Notes: a model not told the origin generated them from the sequence alone. Shown: positions 1-8,223, counted from the first letter of the stretch. The stretch is DNA of 64,000 nt from an uncultured Bacteroidales bacterium (GCA_944322715.1 CALUPT010000008.1:62001-126000), one strand, 5' to 3'. Translations and numbers: made by a program.

Positions 1-275
1 TCCCGAGTTTCTGCACCGCTTGCTACCGTGAAGGCAGGACGGGAGACAGGTTCATGTCGCTGGTAAAAAGAGGGAAGATAGCCGACTGCTGCCAGCCGAA
101 CGCACTGATGACACTTATGGAATATCTCTATGACTATGCCTCTGCGCAGACAAAGGAAAAAGGACTGGCTGCCATACGGAAAGAGATGGAAAATATTTCC
201 AGCGATATGGTCAGGGAACTGACAGCCAGACATCTGGAAGATATCCGGAACGGAAGGCGGGATTTCCGGTTCTGA
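1..275 (+). CDS. hydG: [FeFe]-hydrogenase maturase HydG, C-terminal fragment
   Basis: Only the last 91 codons are present; the gene enters from the left edge and is read in the frame starting at base 3. HydG is a radical-SAM tyrosine lyase that supplies the CO and CN ligands (as an Fe(CO)2CN synthon) of the hydrogenase H-cluster. The sequence shows the HydG C-terminal segment FCTACYREGRTGDRFM, whose CxxC is part of the auxiliary iron-sulfur cluster site, followed by a helical tail with C-PNAL and EYLYDYA motifs. The gene ends at a TGA, and hydF follows after about 150 bp of repeat-containing sequence. Family assignment rests on these motifs and on the hydF/hydABC neighbours; the catalytic radical-SAM part lies outside the window. 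Confidence 0.9.
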   Translation, partial: PSFCTACYREGRTGDRFMSLVKRGKIADCCQPNALMTLMEYLYDYASAQTKEKGLAAIRKEMENISSDMVRELTARHLEDIRNGRRDFRF

Positions 276-297
276 ATATACTACTGAACAATCCTAC

Positions 298-397
298 TGT
301 CATTCTGGACAAAGCACTGTCATTCTGAACGAAGTGAAGAATCTGTCAAGGGACACCGGAATGGACTCCAGATCCTTCGCTGACGCTCAGGATGACA
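298..397. repeat. Intergenic GTCATTCTGA-type repeats, direct and inverted copies
   Basis: Between hydG and hydF lie a partial copy (298-313), a full copy on + (about 317-344, GTCATTCTGAACGAAGTGAA then GAATCTG) and a full copy on - (369-397, reading AGATCCTTCGCTGACGCTCA then GGATGAC on +). The last two face each other and could form an imperfect stem-loop. Related copies occur at 22.4, 25.0, 54.4 and 61.7 kb of this window. Confidence 0.8.
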
Positions 398-428
398 GAC
401 AACGAAGGATGACAAAAATGATATATTT

Positions 429-1712
429 ATGAAAACACCAGTCTCGGAAAGGCTCCATATAGCGGTACTGGGAGCACGCAACAGCGGCAAGTCAAGCCTT
501 GTCAACGCCATCGCGGGCCATACGGTCTCCCTTGTGTCGGAAATTCCCGGAACCACTGCCGACCCAGTCAGCAAGGCCATGGAAATCCCGGGGACCGGGG
601 CGGTCGTATTCATCGACACAGCCGGATTCGACGATGAAGGAGAACTCGGAGAACTCAGGGTGGAAAGGACCGGAAAATCTCTTGACAGGACAGACATTGC
701 CATCCTGCTGTTCCGGGACGGCCTCAGGACAGAGGAAACGAATACCGCCAAAGGGACGCTACACTGCAGGAAATACGGGAATACAGGGGTCGCCGGGATC
801 TACAGAGAATGGTACAGGATTCTGTCGGACAAGGGAATCCGCGTAATCCCGGTGCTGAATACCTGCGCTGAGGATGAACTGTCCCCGGATACGGAAGATG
901 CAGGTCAGAGGACAGTATTGAAGATGGAGATAGAAAAGCTTACCGGACTGGAACCGGTCACGGTCAATGCGGCCACAGGCGAAGGGATACAGGCTGTCTA
1001 CGATGCCATAGCCGCTATGACAGATGACACGCAGCGAGCCCGGACAATTACAGGAGACCTTGTCAATCCGGGAGACACTGTGCTGCTTGTAATGCCTCAG
1101 GACAGCGAAGCACCGAAAGGAAGGCTCATACTCCCCCAGGTCCAGACCATAAGGGAACTCCTTGACAAGGGGTGCAGCGCGGTATGCTGCACTCCGGAGA
1201 CAATGTCAGCCACACTCGGGAAACTTGCCGGACCTCCGGACCTGATAATCACTGATTCACAGGTATTCAGAGAAGTCTGGCAGGCCCGCCCCGAAGGATG
1301 CCGTGTGACATCGTTCTCCATCCTGTTTGCCGCATACAAAGGAGATCTGGATGCTTTCATCAGAGGTGCAGAAGCCCTTGACAGGCTTGCTCCTGATTCG
1401 CACATCCTGATTACGGAAGCCTGCACCCATATCCCTGCCTCTGAAGACATCGGACGTGTGAAGATTCCCGGAATGCTGAAACATCACTTTGGAGACAGTC
1501 TGAACATCGACATTGTCTCTGGCAGTGACTTTCCCGATGACCTGTCAGGATATGACCTTGTCATCCACTGCGGAGCCTGTATGTTCAACAGGAAATATGT
1601 CCTCAACAGGATAAGGGATGCGGCCGGACAGAATGTTCCGATAACCAACTATGGCATTGCAATAGCCTGGGCGGCAGGAATCCTCGACAAGGTATCCTTG
1701 CCGGGACAGTGA
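429..1712 (+). CDS. hydF: [FeFe]-hydrogenase maturation GTPase HydF
   Basis: 427 residues. HydF is the scaffold GTPase on which the 2Fe subcluster is assembled before transfer to HydA. The N-terminal Era/TrmE-like GTPase domain shows the P-loop GARNSGKSS (about residues 15-23), a switch region PGTTADP and the G3 motif DTAGF. The C-terminal part carries the HydF cluster ligands CTH (about residue 325) and HCGAC (about residue 378). The stretch between G3 and the dimerisation domain looks slightly unusual (TLHCRKYGNTG), but the frame is open throughout. It probably forms one unit with hydG. It converges on hydC with only 9 bp between the stop codons, so transcription of the two blocks probably collides or shares termination. 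A TATATTTA sequence just before the start is one base off a -7 box. Confidence 0.95.
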   Translation: MKTPVSERLHIAVLGARNSGKSSLVNAIAGHTVSLVSEIPGTTADPVSKAMEIPGTGAVVFIDTAGFDDEGELGELRVERTGKSLDRTDIAILLFRDGLRTEETNTAKGTLHCRKYGNTGVAGIYREWYRILSDKGIRVIPVLNTCAEDELSPDTEDAGQRTVLKMEIEKLTGLEPVTVNAATGEGIQAVYDAIAAMTDDTQRARTITGDLVNPGDTVLLVMPQDSEAPKGRLILPQVQTIRELLDKGCSAVCCTPETMSATLGKLAGPPDLIITDSQVFREVWQARPEGCRVTSFSILFAAYKGDLDAFIRGAEALDRLAPDSHILITEACTHIPASEDIGRVKIPGMLKHHFGDSLNIDIVSGSDFPDDLSGYDLVIHCGACMFNRKYVLNRIRDAAGQNVPITNYGIAIAWAAGILDKVSLPGQ

Positions 1713-1721
1713 CATTGAAGA

Positions 1722-2201
1722 CTACGCATCCAGGTCCTCGAGTATGCGCCTGACATCCACAGGCTGCAGCCGACCATAGACCTTGTCTCCTATCATCACT
1801 ACAGGAGCGAGCCCGCAGGCACCGACGCACCTCAGGCAGTCGAGAGAGAACCTGCCGTCAGGCGTAGTCTCGCCGACATCTATCCCGAGCACCCTCTTGA
1901 ACTCATCCAGCAGCTTCTCTCCGCCTCTGACATAACAGGCAGTTCCCATACACACCGATATAGGGTATTTCCCTTTCGCCGTCATTGTGAAGAATGCATA
2001 GAAAGTAACCACTCCATAGACTTTCGACACAGGTATATTGAGCTTTCCGGCAATCAGCTTCTGCATCTCTTCCGGCAGGTAACCCATCAGGTGCTGGGCT
2101 TCGTGAAGGATATTGATCAGCTCGCCGGGATTGTTGCCGTGTGCATCGCATATCGCATCCACCTTTCCGGCAACATCGCATGGAAGTTTCATATCTGGCA
2201 T
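1722..2201 (-). CDS. hydC: HydC/NuoE-like subunit of electron-bifurcating hydrogenase
   Basis: 159 residues from the chosen start (MPDMKLP). The open frame continues upstream to 2441, but that part overlaps hydA and does not resemble the family. This is a thioredoxin-fold [2Fe-2S] protein of the NuoE/HydC type. Visible features are the N-terminal helical bundle (INILHEAQHLMGYLPEE), the VYGVVTFYAFF motif and four cluster cysteines in CMGTAC and CLRCVGACG. In the HydABC complex this subunit carries electrons between the HydB flavin/iron-sulfur core and HydA. It is the last gene of hydB-hydA-hydC, 73 bp after hydA. An ATG at 2192 is a less likely start. Confidence 0.9.
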   Translation of the reverse strand: MPDMKLPCDVAGKVDAICDAHGNNPGELINILHEAQHLMGYLPEEMQKLIAGKLNIPVSKVYGVVTFYAFFTMTAKGKYPISVCMGTACYVRGGEKLLDEFKRVLGIDVGETTPDGRFSLDCLRCVGACGLAPVVMIGDKVYGRLQPVDVRRILEDLDA

Positions 2202-2274
2202 GACTTTACTCTGTTTAATCTCTGTGACAAATTGTGCTATATCCGTCCGTACCCGGCACCGTCTCCGGCAACAT

Positions 2275-4041
2275 CTACTGCACCGACCTGTTGAAATAGT
2301 GCGTATGCAGCAGATGCTCAGCCTTCTCGCCCAACGGCTTTCCGAGATACTCGCTGTAGAGTGTCTTGATGAACGGATTTTCGTGAGACTTGCGTATCGT
2401 CTTTCCGGCATCCTCCCTGTAAAGGGCGTTTGCCCTGGCATACAGCACAGCCGAATTGCCGTGATGCAGAGGCTGGCCGCCTCCTCCTATGCAGCCGCCT
2501 GGGCAGGCCATGATCTCTATGGCATGGTACTCGTTGCGCCCGTGCCTGATATCATCCAGAAGATGGCGCGCATTTCCAAGCCCGTGCGCTATCCCGACCT
2601 TCAGTTCAAAGCCGTCAAGGTCGACAGTGGCCCGGCGGACTCCCTGCATCCCCCTCACCGCCTGGAAATTTACATCCTTAAGGGTCTTGCCTGTATACAT
2701 CTCATATACAGACCTCAAGGCAGCCTCCATCACGCCTCCTGTAGTCCCGAAAATCACACCTGCTCCGGTAGAAGTGCCGAGAGGCTGGTCAAAATCCATA
2801 TCGGGCAGAAGCGTGAAACTGATGTTGGCCCTCTTGATAAGTCTTGCCAGCTCCCTGGTCGATATGGAATAATCCACATCCGGATTGCCATCTGTCTTGA
2901 ATTCATCCCTGTCGCATTCATATTTCTTGGCAAGACAAGGCATTATGGACACCACCACAAGCCTTTCCCGGGGTATGCCCATCTTCTCCGCCCACCAGGT
3001 CTTGGCTATCGAGCCGAACATCTGCTGCGGAGAACGGGCCGTCGATGGAATATCGAGCAGGTCCGGGAACTGATGCTCGAAAAAGTTCACCCAGGCCGGG
3101 CAGCACGATGTAAGGATCGGCAGACGCACCGACCTGTCCCCGTCAAGATATCTTGCAAGACGGTTGAGCATCTCCGCCCCCTCCTCCATTATGGTAAGGT
3201 CGGCTGCAAAGTCGGTATCGAATACATAATCGAACCCGAGTTCCCGTAAAGCAGCCACCATCTTGCCTGTGACAAGAGTCCCGGCAGGGAGGCCGAACTC
3301 CTCCCCTATCGCAGCCCTCACAGCCGGAGCGGTCTGTACTATCACCACCTTGTCCGGATCGGCAAGATCCTCAACCAGACGGTTGGTGTGGTCCCTTTCA
3401 GTCAACGCCCCGACAGGACATACCGCCACGCACTGGCCGCAATAAGTGCACTCGCTGTCGGACATCATCTTGTCGAACGCAGGGGCGATCGTGGTGTTGA
3501 ACCCTCTTCTGATCGCTCCCAACGCACCCACAGTCTGCACATCGTTGCAGACACTCTCGCATCTGCGGCAGAAGATGCATTTGTCCATATTGCGGACAAT
3601 CGATGCAGTGACCTCCCTTTTGCGCGGGGAGAGTTCCCCTCCGTTGAACGGCATCTCCCTGATATTGAACCTTAGGGCAAGGTTCTGAAGTTCGCAGTTA
3701 CCAGCCTTCGGACAGGTCAGGCATTCATTCGGATGATCGGAAAGTATAAGTTCCGCGACTATCTTGCGGGCGTTCATCACCCTGAGCGTACTTGTGCGCA
3801 CGACCATCCCCTCAGTGCACCTTGTGGCGCAGGCCGGAGCGAGATTGCGCCTGCCTTCGACCTCGACCACGCATATACGGCACGAGGCGGGGTTGTTCCT
3901 GATGCATGTACCTTTGAGGTCTATGTGGCACAGGGTCGGTATATCGATGCCGATCTTCTGTGCAGCCTCCAGTATTGTGGTCCCTTCCGGAACAGTCACG
4001 AAATGATGGTCTATCTGTAGTGTTATCTGTCTTTCTTCCAT
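2275..4041 (-). CDS. hydA: [FeFe]-hydrogenase catalytic subunit HydA
   Basis: 588 residues from MEERQITLQI; the open frame extends to 4311, but that part overlaps hydB and is not family-like. Domains in order: N-terminal NuoG-like [2Fe-2S] domain (CHIDLKGTC, NPASCRICVVE), a His/Cys3 [4Fe-4S] motif (HPNECLTCPKAGNC), two ferredoxin-type [4Fe-4S] motifs (CIFCRRCESVC, CTYCGQCVAVCPVGA), then the H-cluster domain with L1 TSCCPAW, L2 MPCLAKKYE and L3 MACPGGCIGGGGQP, and a small-subunit-like tail. All H-cluster cysteines are intact. With hydB, hydC and hydF/hydG next to it, this is the active subunit of a trimeric NADH/ferredoxin-linked hydrogenase. Bifurcation is inferred from the subunit set, not proven by sequence. 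Confidence 0.96.
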   Translation of the reverse strand: MEERQITLQIDHHFVTVPEGTTILEAAQKIGIDIPTLCHIDLKGTCIRNNPASCRICVVEVEGRRNLAPACATRCTEGMVVRTSTLRVMNARKIVAELILSDHPNECLTCPKAGNCELQNLALRFNIREMPFNGGELSPRKREVTASIVRNMDKCIFCRRCESVCNDVQTVGALGAIRRGFNTTIAPAFDKMMSDSECTYCGQCVAVCPVGALTERDHTNRLVEDLADPDKVVIVQTAPAVRAAIGEEFGLPAGTLVTGKMVAALRELGFDYVFDTDFAADLTIMEEGAEMLNRLARYLDGDRSVRLPILTSCCPAWVNFFEHQFPDLLDIPSTARSPQQMFGSIAKTWWAEKMGIPRERLVVVSIMPCLAKKYECDRDEFKTDGNPDVDYSISTRELARLIKRANISFTLLPDMDFDQPLGTSTGAGVIFGTTGGVMEAALRSVYEMYTGKTLKDVNFQAVRGMQGVRRATVDLDGFELKVGIAHGLGNARHLLDDIRHGRNEYHAIEIMACPGGCIGGGGQPLHHGNSAVLYARANALYREDAGKTIRKSHENPFIKTLYSEYLGKPLGEKAEHLLHTHYFNRSVQ

Positions 4042-4106
4042 AGTCTTTCCATTCAGTTTTTCACGAACCTGCAAGGATTTTCCTCCTACGGCGGCAGCCG
4101 GAACCG

Positions 4107-6014
4107 TCACGACACCGATATCGCCTTGAACCTGCAGCGTGCCATACACATTCCGCATTTTATGCATTTGTCCGGATTGATGACATGAGGCTTGCGCACA
4201 TCTCCGATTATGGCATCCGCCGGACAGTTCTTCGCGCACAGATGGCATCCGATGCACGATGCAGGGTTGATGAAGTATGTCAGCAGGGCCTTGCACTGTC
4301 TCGCCCTGCATTTACGGTCACGCACATGCTCCAGATACTCGTCATGAAAATGATTCAAAGTGGAAAGCACCGGATTCGGGGAAGTCTGGCCCAGGCCGCA
4401 GAGGGCCGTGTCCTTGATCACCTTCCCGAGGGTCGAGAGTGTCTTGAGATCCTCTTCGGTGCCTCTGCCATCCGTTATCTTGTTCAATGTCTCCAGAAGC
4501 CGCTTGTTGCCTATACGGCAAGGCGTGCATTTCCCGCACGACTCCTCTACGGTGAAATCCAGATAGAACCTTGCGACGGAAACCATGCAGTCATCCTCGT
4601 CCATTACTATCATTCCTCCGGATCCCATCATGGAGCCTTCCGCCACAAGATTGTCGAAATCTATCGGTATGTCGAGATGCTTCTCAGTCAGACAACCGCC
4701 TGACGGGCCTCCTGTCTGGACTGCCTTGAACTTCTTGCCGCCCTTGATACCGCCTCCGATATCATAGATCACTTCCCTCAATGTCGTCCCCATCGGCACT
4801 TCGATGAGTCCGACATTGTTGATCTTGCCTGCAAGGGCGAACACCTTTGTCCCCTTGGACTTCTCAGTTCCGATAGAGGAGAACCATTCAGCGCCCCTGG
4901 TCAGTATGACCGGGATGTTCGCCAGTGTCTCGACATTGTTGACATTGGTAGGCTTGCCGAGATACCCGGATTCGGCAGGGAAAGGAGGTTTCATGGTAGG
5001 CTCGCCGCGCTTCCCTTCCATGGAATGTATCAGGGCAGTCTCCTCTCCGCAGACGAACGCACCGGCCCCGTACCGGATCTCTATGTCAAAGCTGAAACCT
5101 GTCCCGAGGATATTCTCCCCGAGCAGCCCGTACTCCCTGGCCTGTCCGATCGCTGTCTTGAGCCTGTGAATGGCAAGAGGATATTCGGCCCTGATATACA
5201 CCAGACCCTCGGACGATCCTATCGAATATCCGCAGACAGCCATTGCCTCCACTATGGAATGCGGATCCCCCTCCATGATGGAACGGTCCATAAATGCTCC
5301 CGGGTCCCCTTCATCCGCATTGCAGACCACATATTTCACATCCGAGACACTCTTCCTTGCAAATCCCCATTTCACCCCTGTCGGGAAGCCTCCGCCCCCG
5401 CGCCCCCTCAGTCCCGAGCGCTTCACCTCATCTATCACCTCCTCCGGAGTCCGGTGCAGAAGGCTGTCAGCCAGGGCTGAATAACCATCCCTGGCGATAT
5501 ATTCCTCTATGTTCTCCGGATCAATGAAGCCGCAGTTGCGCAGGGCCACACGCATCTGCTTGCGGTAGAAATCTATATGCTTGGAATCGCTTACGCTCTG
5601 CCCTGTCTTGGGGTCGACATAGAGCAGACGCTCCACCCTCCGGCCGCCGATGATATGGTCATTTACAATATCATCCGCATCATCCGGTGTCACCTGGGTA
5701 TAGAACGTATTGTCCGGGATTATCTTGACCACAGGGCCTTTCTCGCAGAAGCCGAAACATCCGGTGGTGATGACATCCACCCTGTCGGCTATGCCCTTTT
5801 CTGTCAGCCTTTCCTTGAGCCTTTCGCCGATGAGCCGACTTGAAGATGCCTTGCAGCCGGTCCCGCCGCATACCAGCACCTGCATCCTTGCAGTCCCCGT
5901 ATCAAGGCCGCTGCTGCCTTCGCTTACAGTGCTGTCACTCTGCTCCCTGAGCATCAGTTTCTTGACAGCTTCAGACCTGACGGTGCGCAGATCCCCGATT
6001 GTCAGTATTTTCAT
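4107..6014 (-). CDS. hydB: HydB/NuoF-like NADH- and flavin-binding hydrogenase subunit
   Basis: 635 residues. An N-terminal thioredoxin-like [2Fe-2S] domain (CGGTGCK and TTGCFGFC, about residues 49-95) precedes a NuoF core with the FMN/NADH signature GLRGRGGGGFPTG, VCNADEGDPGAF, an SLBB domain, the cluster motif SCGKCTPCRIG, and two C-terminal ferredoxin motifs (CIGCHLCAKNCP, CIKCGMCMARCR). This is the complete HydB layout of NAD-dependent multimeric [FeFe] hydrogenases, where NADH oxidation at FMN is coupled to the HydA side. First gene of hydB-hydA-hydC; a promoter lies at 6047-6076. A 27-base piece of this gene (5340-5366) recurs in the accessory patch at 6948-6974. Confidence 0.95.
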   Translation of the reverse strand: MKILTIGDLRTVRSEAVKKLMLREQSDSTVSEGSSGLDTGTARMQVLVCGGTGCKASSSRLIGERLKERLTEKGIADRVDVITTGCFGFCEKGPVVKIIPDNTFYTQVTPDDADDIVNDHIIGGRRVERLLYVDPKTGQSVSDSKHIDFYRKQMRVALRNCGFIDPENIEEYIARDGYSALADSLLHRTPEEVIDEVKRSGLRGRGGGGFPTGVKWGFARKSVSDVKYVVCNADEGDPGAFMDRSIMEGDPHSIVEAMAVCGYSIGSSEGLVYIRAEYPLAIHRLKTAIGQAREYGLLGENILGTGFSFDIEIRYGAGAFVCGEETALIHSMEGKRGEPTMKPPFPAESGYLGKPTNVNNVETLANIPVILTRGAEWFSSIGTEKSKGTKVFALAGKINNVGLIEVPMGTTLREVIYDIGGGIKGGKKFKAVQTGGPSGGCLTEKHLDIPIDFDNLVAEGSMMGSGGMIVMDEDDCMVSVARFYLDFTVEESCGKCTPCRIGNKRLLETLNKITDGRGTEEDLKTLSTLGKVIKDTALCGLGQTSPNPVLSTLNHFHDEYLEHVRDRKCRARQCKALLTYFINPASCIGCHLCAKNCPADAIIGDVRKPHVINPDKCIKCGMCMARCRFKAISVS

Positions 6015-6046
6015 ATCAGTCAGTCCAGTGTCAATTGTGGTGCTGA

Positions 6047-6076
6047 CAAAGTTATCAAAAGATTTTCATTCCGCAA
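6047..6076 (-). promoter_or_regulatory. hydBAC promoter (Bacteroidota -33/-7)
   Basis: On the minus strand a TTG (6076-6074) is followed after 19 bases by TAACTTTG (6054-6047), matching the Bacteroidota -33/-7 pattern and giving a leader of about 30 bases before hydB. The surrounding 32 bases (6045-6076) recur exactly at 7936-7967, upstream of the fic pseudogene. Confidence 0.65.
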
Positions 6077-6088
6077 GAGCCTTCACTA

Positions 6089-6136
6089 CCGAACAGCAGA
6101 TTTCTGAAAAACAGTTCCAAAAACTCCGTCGTGGCA
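6089..6136. repeat. 48-bp exact copy of the fic 3' region
   Basis: These 48 bases are identical to 7299-7346. On the minus strand they encode ATTEFLELFFRNLLFG, a C-terminal Fic-protein segment. The next 14 bases (6137-6150) match fic again at 7595-7608, but from a distant part of the gene, so this is a rearranged fic scrap just upstream of the hydB promoter. Confidence 0.85.
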
Positions 6137-6181
6137 TGAAAGAAAAGGATAGCGCATATTGTGTCAAAATACTGTTCTGTC

Positions 6182-6212
6182 TTGCAATAATCAATACAAT
6201 GTATTATATTTG
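6182..6212 (+). promoter_or_regulatory. Promoter of antitoxin/PIN pair
   Basis: TTG at 6182-6184, a 20-base spacer, then TATATTTG at 6205-6212. This fits the Bacteroidota promoter pattern and leaves a leader of roughly 20 bases before the antitoxin gene. Confidence 0.6.
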
Positions 6213-6237
6213 TCCATACAATTAAAAACAGATTGCT

Positions 6238-6531
6238 ATGGAACAAGCTACATTATCAATGAGGGTGGATGATACCCTGAAGAAAAAATTCGATATGATA
6301 TGTGATGATTTCGGCTTCACAAGCACTGCAGCAATCACCGTATTCATGAAAACGGTCGTGCGTGAGAGGCGCATTCCGTTCGAGATAAAGGCATCCGGCA
6401 AGGAACAGATAAATAAAGAAGCATGGGAGGCATTTCTTGAGATGAGGGCTCAGGCAGCAGATGCCGGAGTGCAGGATCTTACACTTGATGAAATTAACGC
6501 CGAGATACGGAATGCCCGTAATGAAAGATAA
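6238..6531 (+). CDS. RelB/DinJ-family antitoxin
   Basis: 97 residues. The N-terminal half (TLSMRVDDTLKKKFDMICDD, then FGFTSTAAITVFMKTVVRE) is the ribbon-helix-helix fold of DinJ-type antitoxins; the C-terminal half is charged and would wrap the toxin. Its stop codon overlaps the start of the PIN gene, as in translationally coupled toxin-antitoxin pairs. DinJ normally partners a YafQ/RelE-type toxin, so pairing with a PIN protein is a hybrid arrangement, though known among COG1569 loci. It probably represses its own promoter, as RHH antitoxins usually do; no operator was resolved. Confidence 0.8.
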   Translation: MEQATLSMRVDDTLKKKFDMICDDFGFTSTAAITVFMKTVVRERRIPFEIKASGKEQINKEAWEAFLEMRAQAADAGVQDLTLDEINAEIRNARNER

Positions 6532-6934
6532 AATTTTTGCCGTCATCGACACCAATGTCATTGTCTCCGCACTCTTGTCTAGTAATCTTGAATCCAATCC
6601 TGTCAAAGTCTTCCGCGCAATAGTGCAGGAACGGATTGTTCCTCTGTACAATGACGAGATACTTGAAGAGTACAGGTGCGTGTTATCAAGACCAAAGTTC
6701 CATTTGGATCGCTCATTGATAGAGACAGTCATCAAAGCAATCGTTACCGATGGATTGAATATTGACAGGACACCGGCAGCAGATATCGATTTCCCGGATC
6801 CGAAAGACATCGTATTCTACGAAGTCGCTCTTTCCGTTGAAGATTCTTATCTTGTCACTGGCAATATAAGGCATTTCCCTGTAAAACCATTCATTGTCAC
6901 CCCTGCCGAAATGATCCGCATTTTGGAAAATTAG
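6521..6934 (+). CDS. PIN-domain toxin-like ribonuclease (COG1569 type)
   Basis: 137 residues from the ATG at 6521; an in-frame ATG at 6512 is also possible. PIN domains are Mg-dependent RNases. Acidic positions typical of the fold are visible: D in AVIDTNVIVSALL, E/E in NDEILEEYR, and D/D in FPDPKDIVFYEVAL, followed by YLVTGNIRHFP. The start overlaps the antitoxin stop by 11 bases. The gene is complete and its family is the putative PIN toxin group often found beside RHH antitoxins. Its function as a toxin is inferred from context. Confidence 0.8.
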   Translation: MKDKIFAVIDTNVIVSALLSSNLESNPVKVFRAIVQERIVPLYNDEILEEYRCVLSRPKFHLDRSLIETVIKAIVTDGLNIDRTPAADIDFPDPKDIVFYEVALSVEDSYLVTGNIRHFPVKPFIVTPAEMIRILEN

Positions 6935-6947
6935 AATTCGTTTACGG

Positions 6948-6974
6948 ATCCGAGACGCTCTTCCTTGCAAATCC
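6948..6974. repeat. 27-bp fragment of hydB coding sequence
   Basis: 26 of 27 bases match hydB 5340-5366 in the same orientation; on the minus strand both read GFARKSVSD. It sits between the PIN gene and the fic pseudogene, outside any gene, and looks like the scar of a past duplication or recombination involving hydB. Confidence 0.7.
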
Positions 6975-7009
6975 GATTAACATCAATCCTTCTTGTTAAA
7001 CAGGAGAAT

Positions 7010-7895
7010 CTACGGCAGGTTTTTCACAACCCATCTGCCGTTCCTTTTTCCGTTTTCCCGATCAAGCAGTCCGCGTTCAATCAAGGATGGGGTCATCCGC
7101 TTGACGGTACGCAACGATTTGCCGATATGTGCGGCTATTTCCGTTTGGGTGGCTTCCGGATTGGCTTTCAGGAAATTCAACAAGGCGATTTCTGTCAAAG
7201 TGCAATTCAAAGCGCCATTCTGGCTCTTTGAAACATTAGATATGGCACTTTGGGAAGCATTAGTGTGCAATGCTCTGTTATGCAGTTCGTTTTTCTCTCC
7301 GAACAGCAGATTTCTGAAAAACAGTTCCAAAAACTCCGTCGTGGCAAATATCGGAAACGAACTTGCATATATGCTTCAATGCCTGATCGGCATCCAATGA
7401 AGGATAATCGGTATCTTTCTCCTGACTGAAGTCATAATCAAGGGTCTGGCGGATTAACTCATGATTCGAATACAATACGGTGTCTCCATCAAGCACCCAT
7501 TCTTTCTTGGTTATGTCGTAATCACGGAATCTTCCGGCAAATTCATACAAGCCGGAGAACAATCTCCTGTGGATGAGTATCAGATAATCCGGCGTGAAAG
7601 AAAAGGATCTTTCAGAAAGCATTTCGGTAATCCTGGCAGAAACCTTGTCCGCTTCCTCTGTCCTTGTATTCTCTGTTTCCAGCCTGTTCTTCTTGGATCG
7701 GTAATAACTGTCAATCAGGTGCTTCACCTCGTCAATGGTGATATCGCCTTCGATATGTCTGCCTGCGGTACGGAACAGATACTCCGATGGCTTGAGGCCA
7801 TCTACATCCTGCAACCCGATAGCCGTCTGCCATACCTGGGCCTTCTCACGTCTATCGGGTTCTCCTTGTCTGATATATTTGTCGAAATCAGTCAT
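7010..7895 (-). pseudogene. Fic-family AMPylase, internally deleted and frameshifted
   Basis: The N-terminal piece (7895 to about 7347) starts MTDFDKYIRQGEPDRR and holds the N-terminal inhibitory-type helix and the early Fic fold through HICKFVSDI. Intact relatives continue with the catalytic HPFxxGNxR loop. Here the sequence jumps directly to ATTEFLELFFRNLLFG in another frame and continues to a C-terminal winged-helix (QTEIAAHIGKSLRTVKRM) ending at 7010. Thus the active-site loop and the following helices, roughly 50-60 codons by my recollection of the family, are missing, and the two halves are out of frame. The product cannot be an active AMP-transferase. Its promoter region is a copy of the hydB promoter. 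Confidence 0.8.
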
Positions 7896-7935
7896 ATAAT
7901 TGTCCGCTCCGTATCATCGGACAGATTGTGGTCTC

Positions 7936-7967
7936 GACAAAGTTATCAAAAGATTTTCATTCCGCAA
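7936..7967 (-). promoter_or_regulatory. Second copy of the hydB-type promoter
   Basis: These 32 bases are identical to 6045-6076. They contain TTG (7967-7965), a 19-base spacer and TAACTTTG (7945-7938) on the minus strand. The similarity extends to 7925 with three mismatches (40 of 43 bases). It would drive the fic pseudogene. Confidence 0.6.
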
Positions 7968-8145
7968 CCCCCTTTCCGGTCAAAGCCATGATACAATCGG
8001 TTTCTTCGCGGCTGTACGGGGTACCGTCCTGCCGCAATATTCGGAGTTTTCCATTCCATCCCATTGGCGCACAAAAAACATACACGGCTTTTGAGCCTTT
8101 AATAATCAGGTATCGACTCCAATTATCAATTGAGCAAACATTAGA
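7957..8145 (-). pseudogene. Possible remnant reading frame upstream of fic
   Basis: On the minus strand a 62-codon frame runs from just after a TAG (8148-8146) to a TGA (7959-7957). Its translation looks protein-like (YLIIKGSKAVYVFCAPMGW, LRQDGTPYSREETDCIMA), but there is no clear start; the only internal ATG candidate near the middle is at 8064. I do not recognise the family. It fills most of the 366-base stretch between fic and the invertase; the remainder (8149-8261) shows only the putative invertase promoter. Confidence 0.3.
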
Positions 8146-8223
8146 CTATAGATCCCTGACGAGTGTAAGACAAAATATCAATCTTTACCAAAGTATTTCT
8201 CAGTGGCACGTTCAGTCGGGAAA

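Noticed and set aside
2113..3249. 378-codon open frame on + across hydC/hydA
   Set aside because: Antisense to well-supported hydA and hydC; composition is that of a reversed coding frame and no family pattern is visible.
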